From NCBI GenBank assembly GCA_018287875.1, contig JAGVVL010000018.1:1356501-1420500 (forward strand): a DNA stretch of 64,000 nt, given 5' to 3'. The position numbers were made by a program, and so were the translations under genes. This DNA is from Nigrospora sphaerica (taxonomy: Eukaryota > Ascomycota > Sordariomycetes > Amphisphaeriales > Apiosporaceae). Positions within the stretch are counted from its first letter, which is position 1. Each line of letters starts with the position of its first letter. The notes under the pieces were generated by a model. That model was not told the origin of the DNA and ran no database searches. It worked only from the letters and a program-made list of their open reading frames with translations. Shown one piece after another: positions 43,425 to 56,800 of the stretch.

Positions 43425-44479
43425 AGCTTTATTTAATACTTATCAAAGATTAAACTTTAAAAAGAATTTACATAAAATCTTTGTTATTTTATCAAATAGG
43501 AGAAGTAAGTAATGTAAAGTAACCTATTATAAATCTATGCCCAATTTTTAAACCACACGTGTTTTTCGTGTTGTAGTCTTAATACTCATGATTGACATTC
43601 ACACTTTAATCGGCAATTATTTATGCTATAAAACTCATTAGTATGTGATGTGACTTTAATCGTATTTTAACCGCTAAGAGGCGTAAATTCTATTAGTTAT
43701 CTAATATAGCGCGCGCCGCTATTTATTTATAATTTATCGCCGGCGTTAACTAAGACGCTATATTTAAAAGCTTTAACTACTTTAAACGCGTTATCTATAT
43801 TCATATTAACCGGTTCTGCGAGCGTGGGCAATTTTCCAGCCACGCTAGCTTTAGTAGACTTAAGCTATTTAATAAGTAGTAAGGCTAACTACTTATCCAT
43901 GCTATAAAACAACCCGAGAATTTAATAGCCTTAGCTACTAAATAAAAGTGCAGCGATAATAAGTGGTAAGCCGTCTATGTAAACGGTCTCGCGGACTTTT
44001 AAGCGCGATAGCATAAGCTATTAGAGAGCTATAAAAAGGCTTATCCTTGAGAGGCGTTCTTTACATTAGCAGCGACGATTTAAGCGTCTTTAAAGAGAGA
44101 AAACTAAACTTTTATAGTGGGTAAGTGCTAACGTATAAAGAGTACCGTCCTATCGCTAAGTTTATTAAAATAGGGCTGGTATAACAATAAGAGCACTATC
44201 TAATATTATCTATCTAGCCTCTTTAACCAAGTCTAAATACTGCCTTAGGAATACTTTAAGCTTAGCTACGTTAACATTTAAGGGCATAATAAGCTTAACA
44301 TCTTAATTATAGTGTTAGGAGTCATTTATAACAGTGGTAAGACAAAGCTAGCTATTATAAAAAGGAATGCTATTAATAAAAGAGGGGTTTTCTGTATAAA
44401 GAGTTATATCTAAGCCTTGAAAAAAGATATCCTATTAATAGAAGGCCTTACATTAACGACGACGCTGTTTTTTAGTAAT
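43425..44479. other. AT-rich stretch with partly preserved GC patches
   Basis: 43690-44280 retains patches such as GTGGGCAATTTTCCAGCCACG and looks like a decayed coding element. I could not assign it to a family. Confidence 0.4.
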
Positions 44480-45625
44480 ATAACGCGCTTATTTATAGCT
44501 TAAACCTTCGAGTGTGGTTTTCTTTTTATATAGCAGTAGACTTTAATAATATGCCCATAACGATAACAGTAGTAGCATTACTTAAGCTACGCTCCTTTAA
44601 CGAAAGGCTTATATAGATAGTACCTATATTATTAAATAAGGCTATATTAGCATAGTTATTCGGCTTATTAAATCATAGTAACCGCGATATATAAGGCCGT
44701 AACCTTTTCAAACTACGTCTTAACATTAAAAGAGAGCTTTGTTTTAAGATGTCGATAAACCTACTAAGCTAGCTTTAAAGTTAAGCTCTTAACTACTCTT
44801 AGTTTGTCTTTATTACTTTTTTATTAATACTAGAAGCTTTTATTAAGATCTTTCTCTTTTAAATAGAGGCGTTCTCTTTAAAAGCTTTAACGGTTTAAGC
44901 TAAGTTAACTTTTAAGGCCTATTTCTTTATTACTATTTTATAAGTGATAATGTAGTCTTTGTTAAAGAGCTTCCGTATTATTATTACTACCTCTCTTCTT
45001 ATTATAGCGTTAATCTTACGAACGATCTTTATATAAGTGCGTTCTTTTATCTTTATAGCCCTAATAATAATAATCTCTCGTTTTTAACGGAAAGATAATG
45101 CCTTAGTTATTTAAAGAGCTTTAAATATAGACACGGTAATTGTAATAATAGTAACGGTAATATATATCTTAAAGACTGTAATATCCTTATAGATAGCTTA
45201 AAGCGCGTTCTTAATAATATCGATACGTCTTTCGATACTAGTTTAGCAACCTAGTTCCTTAGCTGCCGCCTTTAAGACCGGGATGGCGGCTTATACGGCT
45301 ATAATTAAGGTTACAACGTCAAAATTGTTAGCTAAGAAGCGTTTAAAGCTATTTACGGTGCTGTAAATAGCTTTTAAACTGTTTTCAAGTTTTATAGCAT
45401 TTCTTAGCGATAGCGTTCTCGAGTTTAAAGGCAACGGCTCAAGCGGTGGGTTAGACCGTTAACGGCTCTCACTACCCGCGCTTTACTCTAAGGGTGGTAA
45501 ATCGGCTATTTCTAAGCTAAATGGAGCCTTAAGAACGGTTTCCGGGCTATCCGAAGGCTTTTAAAGTCGTGGTTATAAAGTTATCGCCGTGTGGAGTCGG
45601 TTTCGAAAAAGTTTTTTTTAGCTGC
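44480..45625 (-). pseudogene. RIPped LINE relic (5' end and ORF1)
   Basis: The reverse complement aligns with 52361-53560. The LINE 5' end (GTGGAGTCGGTTTCGAAAAAG) is at ~45590-45620, and ORF1 landmarks follow in RIPped form, for example the GCCGCCTTTAAGACCGGGATGG block at ~45260. Confidence 0.8.
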
Positions 45626-45929
45626 TCTTACTTTTATATAAGTTATTAGTTAAAAAATGAAGTAAGATTTAAATATTCTTCTTCATTTTTATTAGTAACA
45701 TAATAGTAAAAACGTCTTTACTGTTACAATTTATAACTAATATCAAATGGCTCTTAAGGTACTTTTCTCACATATTTACTTACTTTAGAAAGATTTTTTT
45801 TAGTTATAAAAAATTAGCTTCCAACTATAAGATATCAAATGCGTTCTTAAGTAAATTAAAGATTTATAAATTTGACTTAATTTTAAGAACGAGGTGTTTA
45901 AAAAAAACTTAAATGGTTATATTAAGGTG

Positions 45930-46070
45930 TGTCACAGCGCTAGTGGGAGCACATCCTAATAAACTGCACAACGCCGTCTTAGTAGGAAAATAGGTAAAAG
46001 GACTAGAATCCGAAGACAAAGAGACTAAGATCTATTAGGGTTTATCTATTAGTCAGCCACAGCCGTGACA
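45930..46070 (-). repeat. TRIM-3 solo LTR
   Basis: 141 bp, TGTCACAGCGC to GCCGTGACA, flanked by AGGTG and AGATG (5-bp duplication with one G-to-A change). Confidence 0.85.
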
Positions 46071-47631
46071 AGATGTGAAGAATAAAAGTAAAAAGAAAAA
46101 GAAAAGGAAGAAGCTCCTCTTCATCACTATCTAATAAGAGTATATTTATTTAAATACCGTACGTATTACTAACTAATAGTAAGTATTTATACATTCTTGC
46201 ACCTTTTTACTTATACAAATATATTACATTATTAATATCTTAATCAAAATGACTTAAAAGATAATGACTATTCAATAAGAAGAATATTACTTTTTTAACT
46301 TTTCCAAAAAAGTTCTTTAGATTTCTCTTACTAAAAGTTAAGGTAAGACCAAATTAAAAAAAACTCAGATTAACTTTGACTTAGAAGTATATATTATTCG
46401 TATTATATCAGTTATCTAATTAAATATACTATTTTCTTCCTTATAGCACAATAGTAATAAGCTTCGTATACTTCAAAAGCACCTTTTTAAATCTTTTAAA
46501 AAAGAATTAAATTCTCAAATTTCTATTAAATAATATTTACTTTATTAATTTATAGAAATATTTTTAAAAAAGAGAGTTTACATTCCTGTAAGCATACTTA
46601 AAAGGCGTATATAATATAACAAATTTGAAAGGTTTAAATATATATGAGTATTGATAACTATATATTTTTAACATACATGACTTGAATATAATGTTTAAAA
46701 TTAAATTTTTTGAACTTTACTATGATAAAATATTAAGATCTTCATAAATATTATTAAATCATTGATGAAAGATTTAAGCTTTATAAGATATTTTTAAAGA
46801 TAAAGTTTGATTTATGAAAAGAGAGTCATCTCTTTTTAAAGGCCCTCTTGATTTTAAAGGGACGTTATTTTAAAAACCAAAAATTTGGATCCTTCACTTT
46901 ATAAAAATAAAAGTATATTCAAGTTCATAGGTTAAAGACTTTTAATAACTTATAAGTAACTTAAGCCACACTCTAAGATAGTTTAACTTATACTCTAAAG
47001 TGAGTTAGGTCGAGCTTTGAGTTAGCATATAAATTAAAATTACTTAATTAAAGGCTACCTCTAAATATATACAAAGTGTAGTTTTGATAAAGAATAAAGT
47101 TATAAAAACAAGTCTAATATTTTTAGTATATAGATAAAAAGTGACTTTATCAACTCTTTCACTTCATGGTTATACGCTTTTTCAAAAAAAATGAAAATAC
47201 GTAACGTCAATTTAAGAATCTATGGAAATTTTAATTGCATTTCTAAGTATATAAGGATATCTTACCTTCTAACTTTAACATCACTTATAAAAAAGTATGA
47301 TACATAATATTAAAGAAATATTTTATTTACTTAAGTATATTCAAGCTATATAGGCTATTATCGTATTATACTTATAACTACAAGACCATTTTATTTAAAA
47401 AGAGTTAAATAATCTTTGAAGGATGTAGCAATGAAGATTTGTTGTTTAAAATAAAAGATAAATTATAGGTTTATTATCAGTAACTCAATTAAATGATTTC
47501 TTAACTCCATAGAATACTTCAAGTTATATTAATTTCTGTCATAATTATAAGGAAAACAATTATATTCTTGCATGAACTCCCAAAAAAAATTAACTTTATC
47601 ACTTATAAAGATCAATAACGTAATCTTTATA
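46071..47631. other. AT-rich stretch; RIPped copy of the solo LTR at 50943 at its left end
   Basis: 46071-46180 matches 50990-51110 (the GAAGAATAAAAGTAAAAAG and GCTCCTCTTC blocks) in RIPped form. The rest shows no recognised element. Confidence 0.5.
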
Positions 47632-49672
47632 CAAGTTGCTTATTTAATTAAGCCGTTTATTTTGAGTACCTATATAATTTTTCAAACTACTGAGCTATAA
47701 AGCCTTAGATTCACTTCATTGTAAATTAAATGAAACTATAGAAAGCTTTTCATATTTACTTTATGTATACACGTACTATATTTCATACTTCTATAAATAC
47801 TACACCCTTATATATTCAACTTTAACCTCGTAGTAGGACTACTTCTTTTATACGTTTTATCTTTCAATATATTCACATCCTATAAAAACTTAAAAGTCTT
47901 AAGCTTAGCTAATCACAAGTATTACTCCTTCTCCTAAATAAGTTTTTCAACCTTACAGTGATTAATAAGGCTAATATTCGTCTTTTAAAATGTCTTAACC
48001 TCCGCTTATAAGAGGGCAACCTCGTATATTGTTATTATGGTACACTTTGTTAGTTAGTTTACTATTAATAAAGTTAACATGAAACGGCTTTCTTAATATT
48101 AGTAGACTGGATTTTCAACATATTTAGTTTATAAAGTAACTTACATTATGCTATATACCGTTTAAGAAGCTTATAAAACAGCAATTAATAAAAGACTACT
48201 AAATAAAGAAAGGCGTTTATAGCCTTACATCGAGCTTTGAGATAACATTTAATATGCTACAAAAAATACATTAGCCTTATAAAATCTAGCTTTAATATTA
48301 TTAACTATATAACCTTTAATAGCGCGGCTTAAAAGATATTAAGGATTTTAATCTTATAAATATAGTGAGAAAGTAACTTTATAAATGTTCGATTTTATAC
48401 TTATACGCTCCTTTTAATAAATTAAAACACCTTATATTAAGTAACCAATATTAATGCGACGACTATAAAAGTATGAAAACCATAATAATGTTCTTCTTTT
48501 ATTCAAAAGCTAACACTGTATTTGAAATAAAGCCTTCGTGCTTATCAAGACTTAATATTTAATATAAGCCTTTCGCGGGCGATGTAGTATATTCTTTCCA
48601 AAAAAGTTTGAATTTAATTTAAGCTTAATTAGTTCATAACTAAGTTAATAAACGTAAGTTTAAGAATTTGATTATATGAAAGCATGCTACTTATATATTA
48701 ATCAACAAAATAGTAAGCGCTCTTCAATAAAACAAGTAGTAACATATAAAAGCTATTTATATAAACGTCTTAAATTATAATTACTTATATATAATTATTA
48801 AATTAAACCTTCTTTTACAATGTAATGTAATGAACAGCAATTATAGTTTTTATAAACGTTATGAAACTTATTATGAGTTTATTTCTATCGAACTTATAAG
48901 TATTCTTAACTTGAGTACTGTACTTAACTTTCAATTCTTAAAAGATATAAACTAGCTTGAAAGTTTTCTAAGATCTTTGTAAAGAGCTCTTTAAAAAATT
49001 ATAGATATATATAAAACACGCTTAAAGTTATAGGTATTATTTGATAAATTTCAAGGCTAAGTACATATAAATATATAATATGTTATATAATTTAATAGTA
49101 GTAATAATAATATCTTTCATATTATATAAGTGTGGGGTAAACCCTTAAGAATCTAAGCCGATAATATACTAACTAAGTGTTTTTTTAATGTTAAGCGACT
49201 CTTATTGTTAAATTGTAAGGGAGGAGGCGCTGGAGAGGTGCATCCGCAGGCTGGTCATCTGACCTGCGGCGCAGACCCACCGGCAGCCTACTAGCGAGGA
49301 GCGGGCGCACTGCTGGCGCCCGACCCGAACTTAGATTCTGCAAGAATCAGTCTTGCAGTGGAATTGAGCCTGCCCTTCGCTACCCTATACCTGACGGTGC
49401 CATTGTGATTCCTTCGGATCCTTACATAAATGTATCCTTATAAGCGTGGTTTTATATTATTTTTCTTATAAATAATCGAATAAAAGACATAGAAGATAAA
49501 TATAGTGTAATAGACGGTTACTATAAGGCCGTTTTAAATTACTTAAATCGTTAAAATCACTTAAAACTTTTAGTAACGTTATAGTATACTTGATTGTAAA
49601 GAAAGATACGTTTAAAGTAGTCGATGTAAAAGTATAGCAGAGGTAAGCGACTTATTTAACTAAGGGACTATT
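47632..49672 (-). mobile_element. RIPped pogo/Fot1-like transposon, second copy
   Basis: Aligns along its length with 22375-24210, including both terminal inverted repeats in decayed form. Subtracting the nested LTR and its duplication leaves ~1823 bp, close to the 1836 bp of the other copy. The coding strand is minus and all frames are closed. Confidence 0.7.
49214..49426 (+). repeat. Gypsy-B solo LTR (inverted orientation)
   Basis: 213 bp, the reverse complement of the family-B LTR, with perfect TAAAT duplication (49209-49213 and 49427-49431). Confidence 0.95.
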
Positions 49673-49779
49673 ATAACACTTATAATTAGGGTTCATTAAT
49701 TTATACACACGCCTTATATCTCTATCTTTTATTAAAGTACTAAACTATCTTTAAAGTTTATTTTCTCTACTAATAAAAG

Positions 49780-50105
49780 AGTAATAAAGGAGATAATTAG
49801 TTTTTCAAAGAGATAAGCTTATAAGCTTTAATATTTAGTGTACTGATAACCTATATAGCGAAGAGCTCGTAAGCGGTTTAGTATACGCGTTAATAGCTTC
49901 TTAATCTTACTCTAAGGAATCGCTTGCCACGCCTCCTTAAGCCACCTCTTTAACGTCGCCTTATTAACTTAGTTATCCTTTAAATCCTTAAGTTTAGTTT
50001 GTTTCTATATAATATACCCCTTGACTATACTTACACGTGTTTAATCGGCGACATCTCAAGGCTAAGCGGTCTAAAAAATCGAATCAACTCTATAAAAAGG
50101 TGTGG
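49780..50105 (-). pseudogene. Tc1/mariner transposase C-terminus, RIPped
   Basis: The minus strand reads a recognisable DDE tail: a SPxxSPIxHV-type motif (normally SPDLNPIE.VW, holding the third catalytic acid), then a SIVKGYI segment, ATLKRWLKEAWQAIP, and RLRALRYIGYQYTKY. The last two are typical of fungal Tc1/mariner transposases. TGG and CAG codons have become TAG. Only the last ~110 codons remain. Confidence 0.65.
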
Positions 50106-50619
50106 GCTATACTCCTTATTTAAGTATAAAGATAAAGAATGTTTTAAAGTAAAGAACTAGACTTAATATTAGTATTTAGTATATTAAAGGCTATATATAG
50201 CATAATTGAAAAAGTGTCTAATTTGTTAAAAGTAAGTCCAGATCGTTAAAGCTACTTATACTATAAGACTAAAGGGATTCGCATTACCGTTATAGAAGCC
50301 TCTTAAGGTAATTACCAAAGACTAGTAAATAGTATAGCTATAGAAGCGCTAAGTAACTAGCTACTATATAAGAAGCACGGGTAAAGCCCGTAACCAAACT
50401 TACGAAATAGTAAATAATATAGATATCGAAAGGCCGGAACTAATACAAGAAAACATCTTCGTCCGATAATAACGCTTCGAATCTTGCATTAAAATATATA
50501 GAAAAGTAAGAAAGTATAAATCTTAACAGTCGACGCTATCTTTAAAGAGTACAACATCTTAGCTATTTAAAAGCCTTAGCGAAATCTATATATATTAACC
50601 ACTTACTACTTAAGATCCT

Positions 50620-50802
50620 GATACGTGGCGGAGGTAGGTAAACAGCAATAAGGTGCGGTATCTTTGTTAAGGAGGGGTCCTGCTACCCCACCTACCTAGT
50701 TGGGATATCGCACCATGGATGGTTTCCTGCTCTGACAGCCACTTCGTGGCCGGCGGACGGAATACATCATTCTTTCCCCTTCACCCCAGTCTTCGCCATA
50801 TC
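50620..50802. mobile_element. 183-bp GC-rich insertion with 7-bp target duplication
   Basis: AGATCCT occurs on both sides (50613-50619 and 50803-50809), and removing one copy restores the LINE sequence. The ends GATACGTGGCG and (reverse complement) GATATGGCGAA form a weak inverted repeat. A near-palindrome TAGGTGGGGTAGCAGGACCCC-like region is central. Not RIPped, no ORF of note. It may be a MITE or SINE-like element; the family is unknown. Confidence 0.7.
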
Positions 50803-50942
50803 AGATCCTCTCCTTATTACCTTTTTTATACTGTTAGCGAGGAAGAGTATATACTTATATTAATAAGAAGTACCCCTTTATATAGTGGACTTATAAGGTG
50901 TAACTAAATAAGTGTTATATTACGGTCTAGTTATTAGACAGT

Positions 50943-51158
50943 TGTCACGGTTCAAGGTACGAAGAATCTGTTGATAACCCAAGGGTTCTATTGAGATGCG
51001 AAAACTACAGGTGAAGAGGAAAAGAAGAGGAGGAACAGGCTCCTCTCAGTCACTATTTGGCAGGAATATATCCAGCCAGCGGCAGTACGTACCGCCAGGC
51101 AGCGGTAAGTCGTCCATGCGTTGCCATGCCCTTGTACCTATGTACCCATGCCGTAACA
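50943..51158. repeat. Solo LTR of family E
   Basis: 216 bp, TGTCACGGTTC to ATGCCGTAACA, with perfect ACAGT duplication (50938-50942 and 51159-51163). A RIPped partial copy lies at 46071-46180. Confidence 0.85.
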
Positions 51159-51265
51159 ACAGTCCTCTAATAGTTATTTACGTTTATTCGTACCTCTTTA
51201 AGCCTATAAGTAAAGTAAACCTTTTAATTATTAAGGCCCTCCTTATTAGTCTTTATATTAAGGAG

Positions 51266-52360
51266 TAGGTAGGTAGGCGGATAATAAAGTCGATTTAAGT
51301 TCTATACTATAAGTTTAAGTTTCTATTCTATTGATATAGGTTAGGCTTTAAAAAATAGGACGTAGCTTAAAGAGCTATAACTAAAGTCTTCTTAATCATA
51401 AACTTCTTATTGAAATCCTTAACAGAGGTTTATACGGAGCGGAGTTAATAGATCTCTATTATAAGAGGACTAATCCATAACTAATTTGAGATGTCTTAAA
51501 AGCTGCCCTATATTAGTAAAGCTTATTATAGTCTACCCCGTGATAGTACTCCCCTCTTTAAGGCGGAGTTCTACTAAGGCGGTTTTGAAAGGCAGATAGC
51601 TAAGCCTCTTATAAGCTAATAAGTATTAGTTTCTTTAAGTATCTTTAACAAAAGTTTATTATTACCTCGTTAACGCTAACGATATATTTTATAAGCTCCT
51701 TAAATCGTCAATCGTATTTAGCTTACTTTATAATGTATTTTAAGGGGGAGCCTTAACCTTTACCTTACTTATTTAAATAGGAATTTAAGATATCTTCGAC
51801 ATCGAATTCTTTAACGCTATCGACCTTTATAAGTAAAGGCGGTATATATACTTAATTAAAGGTAAGATTATTAAGATTAAGATAAAATTAGCTAATATAA
51901 AATATTAAGTGATTTCTTATAAACGGGGGTAAGATTAATTAATAAGCGTATAACCTTACGACCTTTGTAATTTATAAAGGGTATGAGTTACTTTTGGTCA
52001 AGTTTCTTTTAAAAGCGTTTCGTTCATATATTTAGAATATTAAGTCAAACTTTTTAGCTTACTTAATATTAGTTGGTAAGGCGCCCCTTATAATTAGCGT
52101 ATTCCTTATAACGGGCTTACATTAAATAAATCTTGATCTTTAATATCTTAGAAACTTTTTAAATCTTTTAAGCGACGCGCTCGACGTTTAAAGCTATAAG
52201 GGTATAAGCGAGATCTAATAAATTAAACCTAATCCTTAAGTAAAACCCGTAATTTACGAAGAACGATATAGTCTTAATGCTCTTATTTAAAGTATTATAT
52301 GACGCGAATCTAGTTAAGGAGAGTTAATAGCTTTAGTAGTTTTACAAATACATCACTTAA
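51266..52360 (-). repeat. Gypsy-C fragment, RIPped
   Basis: Aligns with 15185-16275: LTR to ~51545, then the chromodomain end of pol. It is less degraded than the other copy (for example CCCCGTGATAG). The right end is the LINE insertion point. Confidence 0.75.
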
Positions 52361-52470
52361 AAAAAAAAACTTTTCGAAACTGACCCCACACGGCGATAAC
52401 TTCACAACCACGACTCTAAAACCTACCGGATAGCCCGGAAACTGTTCCTAGGGCCTCATTTACCCTAGAA

Positions 52471-53828
52471 ATGGTCGATCCACCACCAGTGAAACAAAAC
52501 GCGGGTGGTGGGAGCCGCCAACAGGCCGCCCCACCGCCTGAGCCGTCGCCTCCAGACTCGCGAACGCCATCGCCAAGCAGCAACACTACACCTGGACGCA
52601 GTCCAGAAGCTATACGCGGTACCGTAAACCACCTCAAACGCTTCCTAGCCGGTGACTCCGACGCTGCGACCTTAGTCGCAGCCGTACAAGCCGCCATCCC
52701 GGTCCTAGAGGCGGCAGCCAAGGAACCAGATAGCCAGACCAGTATCGAAAGACGCATCGATAATATCGAGAACGCGCTCCAGGCTATCCACAAGGAAATT
52801 AAAGCTCCTAAGACATACGCTGCAGCCGCTATTACCCCTACCGCCGCTCCTACACTTAGGGCTCCTCAGGTAGCCAAGACACTGCCTCCTCGACACGAAC
52901 GGGAGGTCACGGTTAAGGCCGCGGGAACTGAAGGCCGCACCTACGAAGAGATCGTACAGAAAGTTAACGTAGCAATAGGCAGAGAGGCAGCAGTGGCAGC
53001 TAGGAAGCTCCCTAGCGGAGATTACGCGGTCACCTGCAAATCAACAGCAGAGAAACAGGCCCTAGAGGCCGACTTAACCTGGACCGCCGAGGCCTTCGGA
53101 GAGAACGCCTCTATCCAGAAGAGAAAGATCCTGGTGGTGGCCCATGGCATCAATAAGGAGGCCATAGAGACGAAACAAGGGCAGCTAGAAGTCCAACTCC
53201 GGAACCAGCCCGGCGGCCCTATCGACGTCCTGGAGGCTAAGCTCCCTCGCAACGCCAAGAACTCGTCTAGGAAGGTCACGGCCTTATATATTGCAGTACC
53301 CACGGTTCAACAAGCGGAACAGCTATGTCGAGACGGCCTTATTTGGCAGTATGGCTACTATCCATACGAACCCTTGCCGAAGGAGCCCAGCTTAAGTAAT
53401 GCTACCACTGCTACCGTTACAGATATATCGCCCGTGTCTGCCGCCATACACGCAGGTGTGGGCTTTGCTCTTTAACAAAGCATGACGATAAAGAATGCCC
53501 AGAAGCCAAGAATAAGAGCCGGTACTGCTGTCTAGCATACCGAGGACCATATACTGCATGGTCTAAGGAGTGTCCAGTCCGCCAGGAGCAGGTCCAGATC
53601 GCTAAGGCTGCTTATATCACGAGACCGAAGGGATTCGCACTGCCCTCGCAAGAACCCCCTAAGCCAACAGCCGAGGACTGGCAGACAGTACAGCCGCGAA
53701 AGCGTCGAGCAACCAGCTGCCGTACTAGAAGCACTGGCAGAACCTGCAGTAGAACCCACGAAGAGATAGACGATATGGACATCGAAACACCGGAGTCAAC
53801 ACTAAACAGCATCCACGCTCGACTATGA
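52471..53828 (+). pseudogene. LINE ORF1 (gag-like), one frameshift
   Basis: The first 334 codons (52471-53475) are open. They start MVDPPPVKQNAGGG, with a Pro/Ser-rich N-terminus, a helical region (AATLVAAVQAAIPVLEAAAK, SIERRIDNIENALQAIH), then a basic/central domain (REAAVAARKLPSGDYAV; ALYIAVPTVQQAEQL). The following zinc knuckle (C-G-L-C-S-L-T-K-H-D-D-K-E-C from 53457) and a second Cys motif ending AWSKEC lie in the next frame, which runs to TGA 53826-53828. One frameshift before 53457 separates the parts. ORF1 proteins bind the element RNA. Confidence 0.85.
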
Positions 53829-56800
53829 CAGCGCTAAGGATCCTACATTGGAACACGTAGAAAAGCAAGAAAGCATAGATCCCGGTAGTTGATGCCATCT
53901 CCGAAGAATACGACGTACTGGCTATCTAAGAGCCCTGGCGAAACCTATATATGCCGACTACCTACTGCCTAAGATCCTCTCCGTACCACCTTCTATACGC
54001 TACCGAGGGAGGTAGAGCATGCATATATATTAACAAGAAGTTCCCCTTAGCACAGTGGACCTACAAGGCGCAGCCAGACAGGTGCAATATCACGATCCAG
54101 CTGCTAGACGGTCCTATAACGGTTGTCTGCATATACTCGCCTCCCCCTGGGTCCACCAGCAGATCGGACCTACCCGCTATCGAAGCCCTCTATGCCGAAC
54201 CCCAGCTAAGACGAACAGTCCTCGTGGGAGACTTCAACGTCCACCACCCTGTCTGGGGAGGACACAACGTCCGACCCCATAGGGCAGCTAATAAGCTACT
54301 CCAGCTAGCAGAATCCTGGAGACTCCAGCTGATCACACCCCCTGGAACACCGACATGGACTCGAAGAGGGTGCATGGACTCCACGATCGACTTAGCGTGG
54401 GCCACGGACGATCTCCGAGCTGCCTACGACGGGTATGCCCCATTTGCTGGGTCCGATCACCTCCCCCAGGTGATACGCGTGGCTGGACCCCATACAGACC
54501 GCCAAGACAGGCCACGACGCAGCTGGAAAACAGCTGACTATGACCAGGCGAAGGCAGAAGCAGCACACCTACCACAGCCAGGGCGACTCGAGACACCAGA
54601 AGAAATCGATAGCTACACTGAAACGTTAACTAAGGAGCTAACTCGGATAGCCGACTTAGTTGCCCCCCTCCGCTACTCTAAAGGGAGAGGCAAAGCCTGG
54701 TGGAACCGCGAGACAGAAGAAGCTATAAAGAAGGAGCGAAGAGCCTAACGGATATGGCTTTCCGACAGGACAGACGTAGCTTGGCGAGCCCTCCGGTAGT
54801 CAACTCTCTTAAAGAAGAAAGCAATCCGAGAAGCTAAGACGGCGTCCTAGAGATATATGCTCCACGAGGCGTCTAGCTAGCCAGCTGGCATCTGGAATAT
54901 TGCGAGATAGGCAAGAATGGAAGGAGCAGCACCGCTGTTACCCCTGGCAGTCCCTACACTCTACACACCGCGTGGCGAAGCAACGACCCATAAGGAGAAA
55001 ACAGAGGCCTTCCGAGAGAGGTTCTATCCCCTCCCTAAGGCCACGTACACCGGCTTCCGAATAACGAACCAGCTCGCAGCGCCTCTCGATATGGACAGCA
55101 ACGTGACAGCAGAACAAGTCCAAGATGTCCTTACTAAGGCAGGCCAGTGGAAGGCACCTGGACCAGACCAGCTTCCGAACGGATTCCTTAAACGCCTAGG
55201 AAAGCCCCTCTTCCAGGCCTTGGCCTCCCTAGCGGAAGCGTGCTAGCATATAGGATACTATCTAAGAGCGTTCCGGAAAGCAGTCACCGTTATCCTCCGG
55301 AAGCCAGGAAAGCAGCCAAACGAGTATCACCAAGCCGGCAGATAGAGACCTATTGCGCTGCTTAACACCATAGGGAAAGCGATCGAGAGCTTACTAACGC
55401 AACGGCTAGCTAGCTTTGCCAAAGAGAACGGACTACTCCTAGACAAACAGATGGGCAACCGGAAAGGCCGCTCTATAGAAACAGCCCTACGGTTGTTAAC
55501 GGACCTAGTCCGCACAGCCTGGAAACATGGAGGCGTAGCAACCCTTCTATCGCTGGATATTTCGGGCGCTTTCGACTCTGTCGACCATGGAAGGCTCCTC
55601 GCTAACTTACGAGCGCTAAGGATCCCTATATGGACTATCAGCTGGATCCGAAGCTTCCTATTTAACCGGTCCACTACGCTATTCTTCGATGGCTAGGAAT
55701 CGGACGAGATCCTAGTCCCGGCAGGCGTCCCGTAGGGCTCACCTTTATCACCTATCCTCTTCTGCCTCTATATAGCCGGTCTCTATAAGGCTCTCCGCGC
55801 TATACTAGGGATAGCTACCATAGCCTTCGCAGACGACATAAACCTCGTGGGCTTCGGTTTAGACCCCGAGTAGACCTGCAAGCAGCTAGAAGCCACTCAC
55901 AGGATCTGTAAAGAATGGGCAGTCAGCCACAGTATGACCTTCGCAGTCTAGAAATATCACTTAGTCCACTTCTCTCGAAGACGGAAAGGTCCGGACACGA
56001 AGATAGCCTTAGAAGGTCACGAAATCGAACTAGAAGACTCCTGCCGCGTCCTTGGCATCCAGGTGGATAGACGTCTCCGCTGGGATGTCTATATCCAGTC
56101 GATATCGAAGAAGATGGCGACGCAGGTCTATGCCCTAGACCAGATAGCCGGCTCAATATGGGGCGCGTCCCTCTAGCGAGCCCGCCAAGTCTACATAGCC
56201 GTCGTACGGTCTGCTATAGGCTACGGAGCCTCAGAATGGCACCATTATATTCCGAAAAGCAGGGCTAAAACACTAAGCGACATTCAGACTGAGTGCCTCC
56301 GTAAGGTCACGGGGGCCTTCAAGGCGACAGCAGCCACGACACTAGAAACAGAAGCCTACGTATCGCCCTTAGATATATGGCTTGATAAAAGAGTGGCGGC
56401 TTCGGAAGAAAGGCTCCAACAGCCACGCATCGCCTCGCTTATCCAAGTAAGATGCGACAACGCAGCCAGATGGATTCTAACAAGACTGACTCGCCAGCGC
56501 AGACCGAAAGGCCCCGACGCTCCCGATCGTAAGAGGTGGCTAAACGAATGGCTAGCTAGAGACTCAGCACACAAGGCTGAGGAGAGAGACTGGCTCCAGA
56601 GATAGCAACAAACGCAGAAAAACCGAACAGCGCGAGCCCCGGCAGTAACCAAGATGCCGCCAGACAAGCACGTCCTTAAGCTCCATAAAGGACTTCACAA
56701 GGCAGAGAGCTCGATCCTCGTCCAAGCGAGGACCGGCAAGATTGGGCTGCGAGACTTCCTTTTTAAGCGCAGGGTACCAGGCTTCGACAGCCCATGGTGT

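Larger units (their letters stand above)
50106..51265 (+). pseudogene. RIPped LINE relic (ORF1 end and endonuclease start)
   Basis: Aligns with 53455-54180 of the better preserved LINE: GGTGTGGGCT at 50107, the end of ORF1, then the endonuclease start (AGTACAACATCTTAGCTATT). It is split by two GC-rich insertions (50620-50802 and 50943-51158) and ends against gypsy C. Confidence 0.8.

Noticed and set aside
43700..44480. A decayed pogo or gypsy element
   Set aside because: Residual GC patches suggest coding origin, but no motif could be tied to a family with confidence.
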